Source of the DNA: Pseudomonadota bacterium
GTDB lineage: Bacteria > Desulfobacterota > Desulfobulbia > Desulfobulbales > JAGXFP01
Direction of reading: 5' to 3'
DNA length: 64,000 nucleotides
Assembly: GCA_018823285.1 (NCBI GenBank)
Contig: JAHJIQ010000065.1
Location: 25,787-89,786 of the forward strand
This document shows, in pieces, positions 19,130 through 28,219 of the stretch. Made by a program: the position numbers and the translations under genes. Numbering within the stretch: the first letter of the stretch is position 1; each line of letters begins with the position of its first letter. The notes under the pieces were generated by a model, which did no database searches, was not told the DNA's origin, and was given only the letters and a program-made list of their open reading frames with translations.

Positions 19130-19539
19130 ATGCTGATCGCTCCTTAAATAAAGAGATGGTCCGCCCATTTCGGCAAGCTTCAATTATTGCCGAAATGGGC
19201 GGTAATGAACAGCTCTCTTTCAAAAAAAAAACTCAATTATTGAAAAACCAATTTCCCTTTCAGACCAGGAGAATTTCCTGCATCAGTATGATCGACGGAC
19301 CATCGTCAGGAGCGAGATGCGCCACTCTTTCGCTAAGATGCTGAATTAACGAAGAAGACGTTCTCCTCTAAACCGATGACCCAAAATTATCATTGCAGGG
19401 TTGCGGAAAGGGGGATATAGAAACAGGGTTTATTTATCTCGAACATCCAATGAAGATTTTATCAGGACACACCCTGATTTCTCAATGATCTCAATATCTT
19501 ATAAGGCTCCAGCCTGTCGATGCACACCAGCTGACGACC
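19130..19539. other. divergent intergenic region pepF/parE
   Basis: 410 bp without a gene between the divergent pepF and parE starts. It holds the perfect 16-bp inverted repeat at 19161-19202 and the smaller palindrome CAGGA-gaatt-TCCTG near 19266. Both promoters must lie here, but I could not fix boxes with confidence. Confidence 0.6.
19161..19202. promoter_or_regulatory. perfect 16-bp inverted repeat in pepF leader
   Basis: The arms CCGCCCATTTCGGCAA and TTGCCGAAATGGGCGG flank a 10-nt loop, 31 bp upstream of the pepF ATG. In the pepF mRNA it would form a very stable hairpin just before the ribosome-binding site. There is no T-tract on either side, so it is not a plain terminator; an operator, an mRNA-stability element or a small mobile palindrome are all possible. 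Confidence 0.6.
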
Positions 19540-21369
19540 ATGACAAAGTATAACGAAGACAAGATCAAGACCCTGAGTTCTCTGGAACACATCAAGCTGC
19601 GTCCGGGGATGTATATCGGCCGCCTCGGCAATGGTTCTCATCCCGATGACGGGATTTATGTGCTCCTGAAGGAAGTGATCGATAATGCGGTTGATGAATT
19701 CATCATGGGGGAGGGGAACCGGGTCGAAGTTTCCATAAGCGAGACGGGGCGGGTCACGGTCAGGGACTATGGCCGCGGCATTCCTCTCGGGAAACTTGTT
19801 GAATGTGTCTCCGTTATCAATACCGGCGCCAAATACAACGATGAGGTCTTCCAGTTTTCCGTCGGCTTGAATGGCGTCGGCACCAAGGCGGTCAACGCGC
19901 TTTCCGCGGAATTTTCCGTCCGGTCCGTCCGGGACGGGCTCTTTGCCTCGGCCGAATTTGTCAACGGCGAACTGGTAGGTGAGGACAAAGGCAAGACCAG
20001 CGAGAAAAACGGCACGCTGGTGAGTTTCGTCCCTGACCCCAAACATTTTGAGGAGTTTGAATTCAACCTGGATTTCGTCCGGAAAAGATTATGGCGATAT
20101 GCATATCTCAATGCCGGGCTCAAAATCTATCTCGATGAGGAGCTGTTCTACTCGGCAAACGGCCTGCGGGATCTTCTCGATGACGAGATTGAGGGGACCC
20201 AGCTCTATGAACCGATCCATTACAAGGACAGCACCCTGGAATTCACCTTCTCCCATACCGACTGTTACGGCGAGTCCTATTTTTCCTTTGTGAACGGCAC
20301 CTACACCAACGAAGGCGGCACCCACCTTTCTGCCTTCCGGGAGGGAATTCTCAAAGGGATCAATGATTATTCAGGCAAAAAGTTTGCCGGAGAAGATGTC
20401 CGGGACGGCGTGGTCGGGGCGGCAGCGGTGAAGGTGAAAGATCCGATTTTTGAGTCCCAGACCAAGAACAAACTCGGCAACACCGAAATCAGGGGCTGGA
20501 TCGTCAACAAGGTCAAGGATGTCCTGGTTGATTATTTCTACAAGCATACCGATGTGGCCGACATCCTGATCCAGAAGATCCAGCACAATGCCAAAGTTCG
20601 TAAAGACCTGCAGCAGGTCAGGAAAGAAGCAAAACTCAAGGCCAAAAAAGTTGCGCTGAAAGTCCCCCAGCTCAGGGATTGCAAATACCATCCCAGTAAA
20701 ACCCACCCTTCGAAAGAAGGTCAGGAGAACATGATCTTCATCACCGAGGGGCAGTCTGCCTCCGGCTCGATCGTCAGCTCCCGCGATCCCATGACCCAGG
20801 CGGTTTTTTCGCTCAAGGGCAAACCGATGAATGTGTACGGCCAGGATCTCTCGCTCCTCTACAAAAACGACGAGATGTACAATATGATGCGAGCCCTGAA
20901 CATTGAGGATTCCATCGGCGGCCTTCGTTACGACAAGGTCGTCCTGGCCACCGATGCCGATGTGGACGGCCTCCATATCCGGAATCTGCTCCTCACCTTT
21001 TTCCTCCATTATTTTGAGTCAATGGTCAAGAGAGGGCATGTCTATATCCTTGAAACCCCTATCTACCGGGTCAGGACCAAACAGGACACCATTTACTGCT
21101 ATTCCGAAAAGGAACGAACTTCCGCGGAAAAAAAACTTGCCGGCAGGGGCAGCAAGAAACTGAAAGTCGAAATCACCAGATTCAAAGGGCTTGGCGAGAT
21201 ATCGCCCAAGGAATTCAAACAATTCATCGGCAATGATATCCGCCTGAAACAGGTCAGCATCGACCGGTTAAGCGACGTCCCGATTCTTCTCCAGTTCTAC
21301 ATGGGCAAAAACACCCCGGAACGCAAGGCGTATATTATGGAAAATCTTGTTGACGACCCGCTTATCTAG
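19540..21369 (+). CDS. parE: DNA topoisomerase IV subunit B-like (ParE)
   Basis: 609-aa ATPase subunit of a type IIA topoisomerase. GHKL ATPase motifs are 'EVIDNAVDEF', 'DYGRGIPLG' and 'GLNGVGTKAVNALS'; the Toprim domain shows 'FITEGQSASGSI' and 'DADVDGLHIRNLL'. It partners with the next gene, 12 bp downstream, to make a heterotetramer that decatenates chromosomes. The N-terminus ('HIKLRPGMYIGRLGNGSHPDDGIY' region) and short length look more like Bacteroidota-type ParE than E. coli ParE or GyrB; this is a recollection-based impression. No strong ribosome-binding site is visible at ATG 19540. Confidence 0.9.
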   Translation: MTKYNEDKIKTLSSLEHIKLRPGMYIGRLGNGSHPDDGIYVLLKEVIDNAVDEFIMGEGNRVEVSISETGRVTVRDYGRGIPLGKLVECVSVINTGAKYNDEVFQFSVGLNGVGTKAVNALSAEFSVRSVRDGLFASAEFVNGELVGEDKGKTSEKNGTLVSFVPDPKHFEEFEFNLDFVRKRLWRYAYLNAGLKIYLDEELFYSANGLRDLLDDEIEGTQLYEPIHYKDSTLEFTFSHTDCYGESYFSFVNGTYTNEGGTHLSAFREGILKGINDYSGKKFAGEDVRDGVVGAAAVKVKDPIFESQTKNKLGNTEIRGWIVNKVKDVLVDYFYKHTDVADILIQKIQHNAKVRKDLQQVRKEAKLKAKKVALKVPQLRDCKYHPSKTHPSKEGQENMIFITEGQSASGSIVSSRDPMTQAVFSLKGKPMNVYGQDLSLLYKNDEMYNMMRALNIEDSIGGLRYDKVVLATDADVDGLHIRNLLLTFFLHYFESMVKRGHVYILETPIYRVRTKQDTIYCYSEKERTSAEKKLAGRGSKKLKVEITRFKGLGEISPKEFKQFIGNDIRLKQVSIDRLSDVPILLQFYMGKNTPERKAYIMENLVDDPLI

Positions 21370-21381
21370 ACGGAACCGGAT

Positions 21382-23370
21382 ATGGATACCAATTACGGCA
21401 CACTGCACCAGCTTTTTGACGGAAACTTCCTTGATTACACCTCCTATGTGATCCGGGAGAGGGCGATTCCGGTCATCGACGACGGCTTAAAACCCGTCCA
21501 ACGCAGAATTTTGCAGACCCTGCACAATATGGATGACGGGCGGTTCCATAAAGTCGCCAACGTGGTCGGAGACTGCATGAAGCTCCATCCCCACGGCGAT
21601 GCGTCAATCTTTTCCGCCCTGGTCAACCTCGCCAACAAAGATTACCTGATCGACAAGCAGGGGAACTTCGGCAACATCTACACCGGAGACAATGCCTCGG
21701 CCGCGCGGTATATCGAGTGCAGATTGTCTCCTCTGGCCCGGGAAACCATGTTCAACCGGGATCTGACCGAGTTCGTCGATTCCTACGACGGCAGGATGAA
21801 GGAACCCGTTGCGCTGCCCGCCAAACTGCCGATGCTGCTCCTTACCGGAGTCGAAGGGATTGCGGTCGGCATGGCCACCAAAATCATGCCCCACAATTTC
21901 TGCGAACTGCTGGAAGCCCAGAAAAAAATCCTCCGGGGCGAAGAATTCGAGATTTTCCCTGATTTTCCCAGGGGAGGGCAGGTCGATGTCGGGGGCTACA
22001 ATCAGGGGAACGGCCGGATCAAATGCCGGGCCAGAATCGAGGAAAAAGACGAGAAAACCATCACTATCAAGGAGCTGCCGCACTCGGTGAACACCGAATC
22101 CCTGATCGAAAGTGTTGAACGAGCGGCCCGTACCGGCAAGATCAAGATTCTCTCCATCAATGATTACACTGCGGAAGAAGTTGAGATCGAAATTAAACTG
22201 GCCAGAGGAATTTACGCTGCCGACACCATCCGCGCCCTCTATGCCTTTACCGATTGTGAAGTGCCCATCAGCCCGAATCTGACCGTCATCAGAGACAATC
22301 ATCCTGTGACCATCGGGGTCAACGAGGTTCTCGAATACAACACCCGCAAACTGAAAATCGATCTTGAGAAAGAACTGCAGATCGATCTTGACCGGAACAA
22401 GGAAAAACTCCACGCCCATCTCCTTGAACAGATCTTTATTGAAGAACGCCTCTATAAAGACATCGAAGAATGTAAAACATACGAAGCGGTCCTCGTGACC
22501 ATTGATGCCTCGCTGAAACCCTTCCGCAGCAAACTTGTTCGAGATGTGACCAGTGAAGATATCGAAAAACTCCTAGAGATCAGGATCAAAAGGATCTCGC
22601 GTTATGACATCAACAAGAAAAAGAAGGAGATTCAGGAGGTCAAAAGCCGGATCGACGAGATTGTCAAAAGCCTCAAGGATATGACAGGTTTTACCATCCG
22701 GTATATTGATGACCTGCTTGACAAATATGGCTCCCTGTATCCTCGGCGGACTGAAATATGTACTTTCTCCGAGGTTGAAGTGCGCAAGGTGGCTTTGTCA
22801 AACCTGCAGGTGGGTTATGACCGGGACAGCGGCTTTCTCGGCTCCCAGGTGAAAGCCCCCGAAGAGGACACCTTTGCCTGCTCGGAATATGACAAGATCC
22901 TGCTGATCAGTCTGGATGGCGTCTATAAAGTAATCAACGTCTGTGAAAAAACTTTTGTCGGCAATGATCTGGCCTGGGTCGGCAAGGTTGATGAAAAACT
23001 GATCTTCAACGTTGTCTATCGGGACGGGGAGGAAAATCTCTCATACATCAAGAGATTCAGAATGCCGAAATTCATTCTCGAAAAGGAGTACCGGCTCTTT
23101 GCCGAGAACAGGAAGTCGAAGATCCTGTTTCTGAAAACCGGGGAGGGGGTCTGGGTCAGGACCCATTTTGCCCCGAACAAAAGGGCCAAGCAGAATTTCT
23201 CGGATTTCAATATGGACGAGTTCCTGATTAAAGGGGCGCCGGCCATCGGGAAACGAGTGTCCTCGCGAGTGGTCAGAAAGGTTGCTGAAACCAAGCCGAA
23301 AGAAAACGGCGGCCTCCCGGAGGATGGTGTTGAACAACCACCCGGACTTTTCGACGGCAGGAAAGAATAA
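21382..23370 (+). CDS. parC: DNA topoisomerase IV subunit A-like (ParC)
   Basis: 662-aa breakage-reunion subunit. The N-terminal winged-helix region has 'RAIPVIDDGLKPVQRRIL' and 'KVANVVGDCMKLHPHGD', and the catalytic Tyr lies in 'ASAARYIECRLSPLA'. A long coiled-coil follows (about 330-460). The C-terminal part (about 480-640) is shorter than a full beta-pinwheel and has no GyrA-box, so the enzyme should lack gyrase-type negative supercoiling. It is co-transcribed with parE, and a strong terminator follows at 23398. Confidence 0.9.
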   Translation: MDTNYGTLHQLFDGNFLDYTSYVIRERAIPVIDDGLKPVQRRILQTLHNMDDGRFHKVANVVGDCMKLHPHGDASIFSALVNLANKDYLIDKQGNFGNIYTGDNASAARYIECRLSPLARETMFNRDLTEFVDSYDGRMKEPVALPAKLPMLLLTGVEGIAVGMATKIMPHNFCELLEAQKKILRGEEFEIFPDFPRGGQVDVGGYNQGNGRIKCRARIEEKDEKTITIKELPHSVNTESLIESVERAARTGKIKILSINDYTAEEVEIEIKLARGIYAADTIRALYAFTDCEVPISPNLTVIRDNHPVTIGVNEVLEYNTRKLKIDLEKELQIDLDRNKEKLHAHLLEQIFIEERLYKDIEECKTYEAVLVTIDASLKPFRSKLVRDVTSEDIEKLLEIRIKRISRYDINKKKKEIQEVKSRIDEIVKSLKDMTGFTIRYIDDLLDKYGSLYPRRTEICTFSEVEVRKVALSNLQVGYDRDSGFLGSQVKAPEEDTFACSEYDKILLISLDGVYKVINVCEKTFVGNDLAWVGKVDEKLIFNVVYRDGEENLSYIKRFRMPKFILEKEYRLFAENRKSKILFLKTGEGVWVRTHFAPNKRAKQNFSDFNMDEFLIKGAPAIGKRVSSRVVRKVAETKPKENGGLPEDGVEQPPGLFDGRKE

Positions 23371-23397
23371 GATCCGCCCTGATGGTTCCTGAAACAT

Positions 23398-23437
23398 AAA
23401 AAAAGGCCCCTCGAAACTCTCGAAGGGCCTTTTTATT
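23398..23437. terminator. bidirectional Rho-independent terminator
   Basis: AAAAAGGCCCCTCGA, a short loop and TCGAAGGGCCTTTTT form a long stem with A- and T-tracts on both sides. It serves parE-parC from the left and the convergent cyclophilin gene from the right. Confidence 0.92.
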
Positions 23438-23454
23438 TGTGGTGAACGGAACTT

Positions 23455-24033
23455 CTATTCAAGATATGCCTTGAGGATCACAATATCCTTTCTGGGAACA
23501 TCCCGGTGGCCGCCAACCGAGGTCGTCGGCGCCGAAACAATCTTGTCCGCCACGTCCATTCCTTCAACAACTCTGCCGAAGACGGCGTATCCGAAATTCT
23601 GGGGCTGGGTTCCCCGGTGATCGAGACTGACGTTGTCAACGACATTGATGAAGAACTGACTGGTCGCACTGTGAATATTGCTGGTTCTGGCCATGGACAG
23701 GGTGCCGCGTTTGTTCTTCAGACCATTGGTCGCTTCATTCGGTATCGGCCTGCCGGTATTTTTCTTCTTCAATCCCGGTTCAAATCCGCCCCCCTGGATC
23801 ATGAAACCGGGAATGACCCGATGGAAGATGAGCCCGTCATAAAACCCCTGTTTGACATAGTTTCTGAAGTTGTCCGCCGACAGGGGCGCTTCCTTGTCGA
23901 AGAGTTCGATCTTCATGGTCCCCATGGTTGTCTCCATGACCACGTTCTTCCCGGCGGGATCGGTTTTCTGTTCCGCCGCTGCAGAAAGCGGCAACAGCAG
24001 GATCATCAGCATCAACACCACTCTGAAATGCAT
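23455..24033 (-). CDS. exported peptidyl-prolyl cis-trans isomerase, cyclophilin type
   Basis: 192-aa cyclophilin that speeds proline isomerisation during folding of exported proteins. It has a signal peptide ('VVLMLMILLLPLSAAAE'), so it acts in the periplasm. Catalytic-core segments are 'GLIFHRVIPGFMIQGG', 'GTLSMART', 'SATSQFFINV' and 'FGRVVEGMDV'. The start has AGGAGG about 8 nt upstream. The gene is alone; a promoter-like pair starts just beyond its 5-prime end in the opposite direction. Confidence 0.94.
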   Translation of the reverse strand: MHFRVVLMLMILLLPLSAAAEQKTDPAGKNVVMETTMGTMKIELFDKEAPLSADNFRNYVKQGFYDGLIFHRVIPGFMIQGGGFEPGLKKKNTGRPIPNEATNGLKNKRGTLSMARTSNIHSATSQFFINVVDNVSLDHRGTQPQNFGYAVFGRVVEGMDVADKIVSAPTTSVGGHRDVPRKDIVILKAYLE

Positions 24034-24070
24034 AAAAACCTCCTGAAGTCAGGCAATAAAAGCCAAAAGT

Positions 24071-24099
24071 TTGAAATTATGGAACAATTGTGATATAAG
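24071..24099 (+). promoter_or_regulatory. sigma70-like promoter
   Basis: TTGAAA (24071-24076), a 17-bp spacer, and TATAAG (24094-24099). Transcription would start near 24106 and run to the terminator at 24207-24235. Both boxes are one base off consensus. Confidence 0.55.
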
Positions 24100-24105
24100 G
24101 GTCGA

Positions 24106-24235
24106 GAATCAGAAAACAAAGAAACTTATTTTGCCATTTAATTCAACAGGAATAACCGTAATCGGATAATCTTAAAGCCACCTTTCAGCAAAGAACCTTC
24201 TGAGAGAACTTCTGTTTGTGAGCAGAAGTTTTTTT
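24106..24235 (+). ncRNA. candidate small RNA or leader RNA (about 130 nt)
   Basis: A predicted transcript between the promoter at 24071-24099 and a terminator hairpin. It holds no open reading frame with a ribosome-binding site. It lies between the divergent cyclophilin gene and the Bax-like gene, so it is either an independent small RNA or the attenuated leader of the Bax-like gene (start 24273). I do not recognise a known RNA family. Confidence 0.45.
24207..24235 (+). terminator. Rho-independent terminator without upstream gene
   Basis: AACTTCTG-tttgtgag-CAGAAGTT followed by TTTTT. The nearest rightward gene upstream (parC) already has its own terminator at 23398, so this one ends some other transcript. 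Confidence 0.75.
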
Positions 24236-24272
24236 AATCTAATTTTTCCGGAAAATATTATAGAATACCCTT

Positions 24273-25364
24273 ATGAATGTTATGGACGAAACCATTGAAC
24301 CGCTGTTTGAACCTTCTCAAGCCCTCCTGGGTGACGAGAAGAAAGAACCTGTGCCCTGTGTCGAACCGATCCGGTTCGGCAACATCGAAGTGGACGGCCT
24401 GAATGTTCAGGCCTGCCTTGCCGTAACTCTGTGTGCATTCCTGATTCTGATCTCTGTCCTCAGATTTTCGCCTGCTGATTATTTTATGCAGCAGAATATC
24501 CAGGCTGTCAACCAGCCCCAGTATATTGATGTCGGATCCGGAGAGGAGCTTGTCCAGTCGCTTAAGGAAAACGGGCTCTGGGAAATCGACGAGCAGGACC
24601 GGGTGCCCCCCGTAATATTTTCCGGGTTCCCGGAAAGCATCAACAACCTGCATATTGAGGTCAAGAAGAAAAGCTTTCTTCATGCCATGGTTCCCGCCGC
24701 TCTGATCGCCCTCGCCGAGATTGAAAACGAGAAAAAAGCCCTGCAAAGTATCCTTGCCAGATTTCCTCAAGGTTTCAAGGAGCTGGTTTTTTCAGATGAT
24801 TTTGCGGTCTGGGGGCGGGTTCTGACCATGGACGAAATAGAATTTGTCCTGATGCTGACCAGAAAATACCGGACAAACCGCGCAGCCGAACTCCACAAGA
24901 GGATCGATTTGATCCCGATCAGTCTGATCCTGGCGCAGGGGGCCATCGAGTCGTCCTGGGGCACCTCCCGTTTTGCCCAGCTGGGGAACAATCTCTTCGG
25001 CATCTGGACCTGGGGCGAAAAAGGAATTGTCCCAGCCGGGCGTGACGATGGCAAACAGCACAAGATTGCCACCTACGACACCATAATCGATTCGATCAGG
25101 GCCTATATCATCATGATCAACCGCCTGCCCGCCTATCGGAATTTCAGGGAGATCAGGAGCAAAACCAGCAACCCCATGAAACTTGCGGATGGCCTGTTAT
25201 ATTATTCGGAACGTCGCGATGCTTACGTCTGGGAAGTAAAAAATCTCATCAGATACAACAAATTGACTGCCTATGACGCACTGACCCTTGCCGATGCACC
25301 GGAGACACCTGTCATGATGAAGTCTTCGTTTATACTCGCCCGGTATGGCAAAAAGGCCGTCTGA
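24273..25364 (+). CDS. Bax-like glucosaminidase family protein
   Basis: 363-aa membrane-anchored protein with one transmembrane segment (about 47-66, 'CLAVTLCAFLILISVL') and a C-terminal glucosaminidase domain (about 180-350) of the Bax/FlgJ-type GH73 group. The key Glu is in 'AQGAIESSWGTSRFA', followed by 'GNNLFGIWTW' and 'YDTIIDSIRAYI'. It should hydrolyse or bind peptidoglycan glycan strands outside the inner membrane. It is followed after 3 bp by a polysaccharide deacetylase gene, so the pair probably remodels cell-wall or capsular glycan together. E. coli Bax is about 90 residues shorter. Confidence 0.85.
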   Translation: MNVMDETIEPLFEPSQALLGDEKKEPVPCVEPIRFGNIEVDGLNVQACLAVTLCAFLILISVLRFSPADYFMQQNIQAVNQPQYIDVGSGEELVQSLKENGLWEIDEQDRVPPVIFSGFPESINNLHIEVKKKSFLHAMVPAALIALAEIENEKKALQSILARFPQGFKELVFSDDFAVWGRVLTMDEIEFVLMLTRKYRTNRAAELHKRIDLIPISLILAQGAIESSWGTSRFAQLGNNLFGIWTWGEKGIVPAGRDDGKQHKIATYDTIIDSIRAYIIMINRLPAYRNFREIRSKTSNPMKLADGLLYYSERRDAYVWEVKNLIRYNKLTAYDALTLADAPETPVMMKSSFILARYGKKAV

Positions 25365-25367
25365 CCC

Positions 25368-26507
25368 ATGGTCTCTTTCGATGCAAATGGCTGCTATGAA
25401 CTCTCTGATATCTACCGGGGAATTCCTGTAAATTATCCCCCCCGGATTCACAAATACCTTGTTTTCTGTCTTGTTTTACTCTGCAGTCTTATCACCTTTT
25501 GCCCCTCCATCCCAAGTTATGCCTCTGAGCTGCATACTCCGGAAGTTACCGCTCTGATTTATCACCGTTTCGGTGAAGACAGATATCCTTCAACCAACGT
25601 TTCCATGGACAGATTCCGGGAGCAGATGGCGTATCTGCTTGCCCATCAGTATCAGGTGATCCCGTTGTCCCGGCTTGTGGATTCAATCATCGACAATAAA
25701 CCCTTGCCCGACAAGTCGGTTGTCATCACCATCGACGACGGGTACCGCAGTGTTTATGAAAATGCCTGGCCCGTTCTTAAATCATTCGGTTTCCCGTTCA
25801 CGGTTTTTATCTATGTGCAGGGGATTGATCGTGAATATCCCGATTACATGAACTGGGATCAGCTTAAAGAGATGCAGGAGAGCGGGGTTGATATCCAGGA
25901 CCATGGATATGCCCATGAAAGACTGGTCAACCGGCCTGCCGGGCTCGATGATGCCGCATATCGAAGCTGGATCAGCGCCGATATGGTGAAAAGCTCGAGG
26001 ATCATGATGGAAAAAATGGGCCGGAGACCCAGATTTTACGCGATTCCCTACGGGGAATACAATCTCCAGGTCATTGAGGAGGCGAAGAGCATTGGCTATG
26101 ACGCGGTCTTTTCCCAGGATCCCGGGTCGATCAGCCGGTATACCGACCCCTATCTGATCCCCAGAGAGCCGATTCTCGGTGACAACTGGTCAACTGTCCG
26201 TCATTTTGAAGAGGTGTTGCAGCGGGTTGATTTACCGCTCAAGGATATTACCCCGACAGTAGGCAACCTCAACACCGTGCCGACCTCTTTTGGGGCAAGA
26301 ATTCTTTCCCCAGGAAAATATGTTCAGTCGAGTTTCAATATTTATGTCAGTGAATTCGGCTGGATGCACCCGGAAGTTGTAGGAGATCTGGTCAGCGTAA
26401 AAAACGAAACGCCTTTGACCAAGCGGTTGAACAGGGTGATCGTCAAGGCACGGGAGAGGGAAAGCGGCAGGACCGCGATCCGCTCCTGGCTGCTTGTGAA
26501 CAACTGA
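25368..26507 (+). CDS. polysaccharide deacetylase family protein (CE4)
   Basis: 379-aa exported protein with a hydrophobic segment (about 30-48) and a NodB-type carbohydrate esterase 4 domain (about 90-260). The metal-site Asp pair is in 'VITIDDGYRS', and 'QDHGYAHERL' supplies the two His. Substrate could be peptidoglycan, poly-N-acetylglucosamine or another glycan. The C-terminal 110 residues look like an added beta domain. The start is 3 bp after the Bax-like stop without a strong ribosome-binding site, so translation is probably coupled. The long N-region before the hydrophobic segment is unusual. Confidence 0.85.
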   Translation: MVSFDANGCYELSDIYRGIPVNYPPRIHKYLVFCLVLLCSLITFCPSIPSYASELHTPEVTALIYHRFGEDRYPSTNVSMDRFREQMAYLLAHQYQVIPLSRLVDSIIDNKPLPDKSVVITIDDGYRSVYENAWPVLKSFGFPFTVFIYVQGIDREYPDYMNWDQLKEMQESGVDIQDHGYAHERLVNRPAGLDDAAYRSWISADMVKSSRIMMEKMGRRPRFYAIPYGEYNLQVIEEAKSIGYDAVFSQDPGSISRYTDPYLIPREPILGDNWSTVRHFEEVLQRVDLPLKDITPTVGNLNTVPTSFGARILSPGKYVQSSFNIYVSEFGWMHPEVVGDLVSVKNETPLTKRLNRVIVKARERESGRTAIRSWLLVNN

Positions 26508-26561
26508 CAGTTCAACCCTGATGGTCCGATCTGGCGGGCAGTTCTATAAACTCATTCACCC

Positions 26562-26637
26562 TTCGGGTATAAGTCTCGATGTCTCGCAAGCTCGCTTATC
26601 GGTACGAGCAGGTAAGCTGCTCAACTCAGCTATATCC
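26562..26637 (+). repeat. R2 repeat, copy b
   Basis: Shows the R2 layout: 'TTCGGGTATAAGTCTCGATG', 'TCTCGCAAGCTCGC', 'TTATCGGTACGAGCAG', and the hairpin GAGCAG-gtaag-CTGCTC (26606-26622), then 'AACTCAGCTATA'. It lies between the deacetylase gene and the convergent gamma-glutamyltransferase gene. Confidence 0.8.
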
Positions 26638-26695
26638 ATTTAGAAGTTTTGTGATTCTGGTCTTCAGCCAAAACTGAAACGGTTTGTTGAGAATC

Positions 26696-28219
26696 TCAGG
26701 GGCAACCATGCATCCCGATTCTCGCCGCACCCCCCCGTCTCGGGTCTCCTGCAGGTTTTCCCGAACTGATGGTGTGTACCCCACCGAAATAAACACTTCG
26801 CTCATCCCAGACATTCACCTGCCGGTATTCCCGCAGCTTTTCAATGGCGGACCGTTCATATCCCGGTTCAATCTGCAGGACACTGCCATCCCAGTGAATA
26901 CGGGGCAGGTCAACTGCCTTTTGAACATCGAAACCGAAATCCAGAATATTACTCAACACCTGGGGAATCGCTGTCCGTATTCTCTTGCTGCCGCCGCTGC
27001 CGATCACCATTGCCACACCGGCCTCGCTCATGAGCAGAGATGGAGACATCATTGACGACACCCGCCGGCCTGGAGGACTGGCATGAAATCCCTGGGGATG
27101 AAGATCGTCCTCACCCATCATGTTGTTCAGCATGATCCCGGTTCCGGGAACAAAATAACCGGATCCTTCACCATTCGAAGTAGTCATTGATGCGTGGTTT
27201 CCCAAGCCATCGGACACGCTGATATGGGTTGTCCCCCGACTGAATTTCCTCAGCCTGCCGATTGCGGTGGTGAGCCAGCTGTCGGCGCTTTTAAAAGGAT
27301 TGAAGACCGTTTCGTCCCGATGCAGATCAATTTCCTCCATGATTGCCGTCAAAGAGGCCAGGTGCAGGTTGCTCCCCCAATCCATTTCAGGAAAGGGAAG
27401 CGCTTCCATGAGTTTCAGGGTGGCTCCGATCAGGGTGCCGCCAAAAGAAGGAGGCGGATTGGTCAGAAGTGTGAAACCGCGATATTGTAAGGATAAAGGA
27501 CGCCTTTCAATGACCTGGTATTCGGCAAGGTCCCGGGCGGTTAGAAGTCCATTTCCCCCGGCCATGTCTGCTTCGATGGCGGAAGCGATTGAACCGTTAT
27601 AAAAACTTTCACCATGATCATCGGCCAGGGATTCAAGAAATCCGGCCAGATCTGGGTTATGAGTCATATCTCCTTCCTGAAGATAGCTGCCGTTTTTCAC
27701 ATACATTGACCGGCCGGTTTCCGAAAGGGTCATGATGGGGTGGAGGAGATCCATGAATTGTGACTGACGGTGGTTCAGCACCACCCCGTCGCGGGCAGCT
27801 CTCACCGCCGGTTGCAGAACCTTTGCCAGCGGCAATCGACCAAATCTTTTATGTACATGGAGAAACCCTTTCAGGTTTCCCGGAACTGCCACCGAACCCA
27901 GGCCGATATTGAAATCCTGGTCAGATCCGGAAAAACTGATCGTGACCGGGAAAAAATGGGGATCAAGAGCATTGCCGGCGAGACCTTTACCCGGGGTATC
28001 GGAAAAAAAATCAAAGAGAATCTCTTCTCCACCTGAGGTCCTGGCAAGAAGGAACCCCCCTCCACCGAGACTGGTCAGTGCCTGTTCGGCGATGGCTGCT
28101 GTAAATCCTGCAGCGACAACGCCATCAAAGGCATTGCCCCCCTCTTCCATAATTTCGATGGCGGCCTGGGAGGTGAGGGGATGCCCGCCGGCGACCATGG
28201 TTTTCCGTTGTCGGTTCAA
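26696..28219 (-). CDS. ggt: gamma-glutamyltransferase family protein
   Basis: 507-aa N-terminal-nucleophile hydrolase that transfers or hydrolyses gamma-glutamyl groups. It should self-cleave before the Thr in 'GTTHISVSDGLGNH' to give large and small subunits; 'GGNAFDGVVAAGF' and 'LTNPPPSFGGTLIG' are family segments. No clear signal peptide is seen, unlike most periplasmic relatives. The start is proposed as TTG 28219 overlapping the upstream TGA stop (TTGA) with GGAG 10 nt upstream. This keeps the family residues before 'MVAGGHPL', which the alternative ATG at 28198 would lose. It is the third gene of a leftward group with a GCS2 ligase and an M20 hydrolase, suggesting gamma-glutamyl peptide turnover. 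Confidence 0.85.
   Translation of the reverse strand: MNRQRKTMVAGGHPLTSQAAIEIMEEGGNAFDGVVAAGFTAAIAEQALTSLGGGGFLLARTSGGEEILFDFFSDTPGKGLAGNALDPHFFPVTISFSGSDQDFNIGLGSVAVPGNLKGFLHVHKRFGRLPLAKVLQPAVRAARDGVVLNHRQSQFMDLLHPIMTLSETGRSMYVKNGSYLQEGDMTHNPDLAGFLESLADDHGESFYNGSIASAIEADMAGGNGLLTARDLAEYQVIERRPLSLQYRGFTLLTNPPPSFGGTLIGATLKLMEALPFPEMDWGSNLHLASLTAIMEEIDLHRDETVFNPFKSADSWLTTAIGRLRKFSRGTTHISVSDGLGNHASMTTSNGEGSGYFVPGTGIMLNNMMGEDDLHPQGFHASPPGRRVSSMMSPSLLMSEAGVAMVIGSGGSKRIRTAIPQVLSNILDFGFDVQKAVDLPRIHWDGSVLQIEPGYERSAIEKLREYRQVNVWDERSVYFGGVHTISSGKPAGDPRRGGAARIGMHGCP

Noticed and set aside
21604..22419. 271-codon leftward frame
   Set aside because: Antisense shadow of parC.
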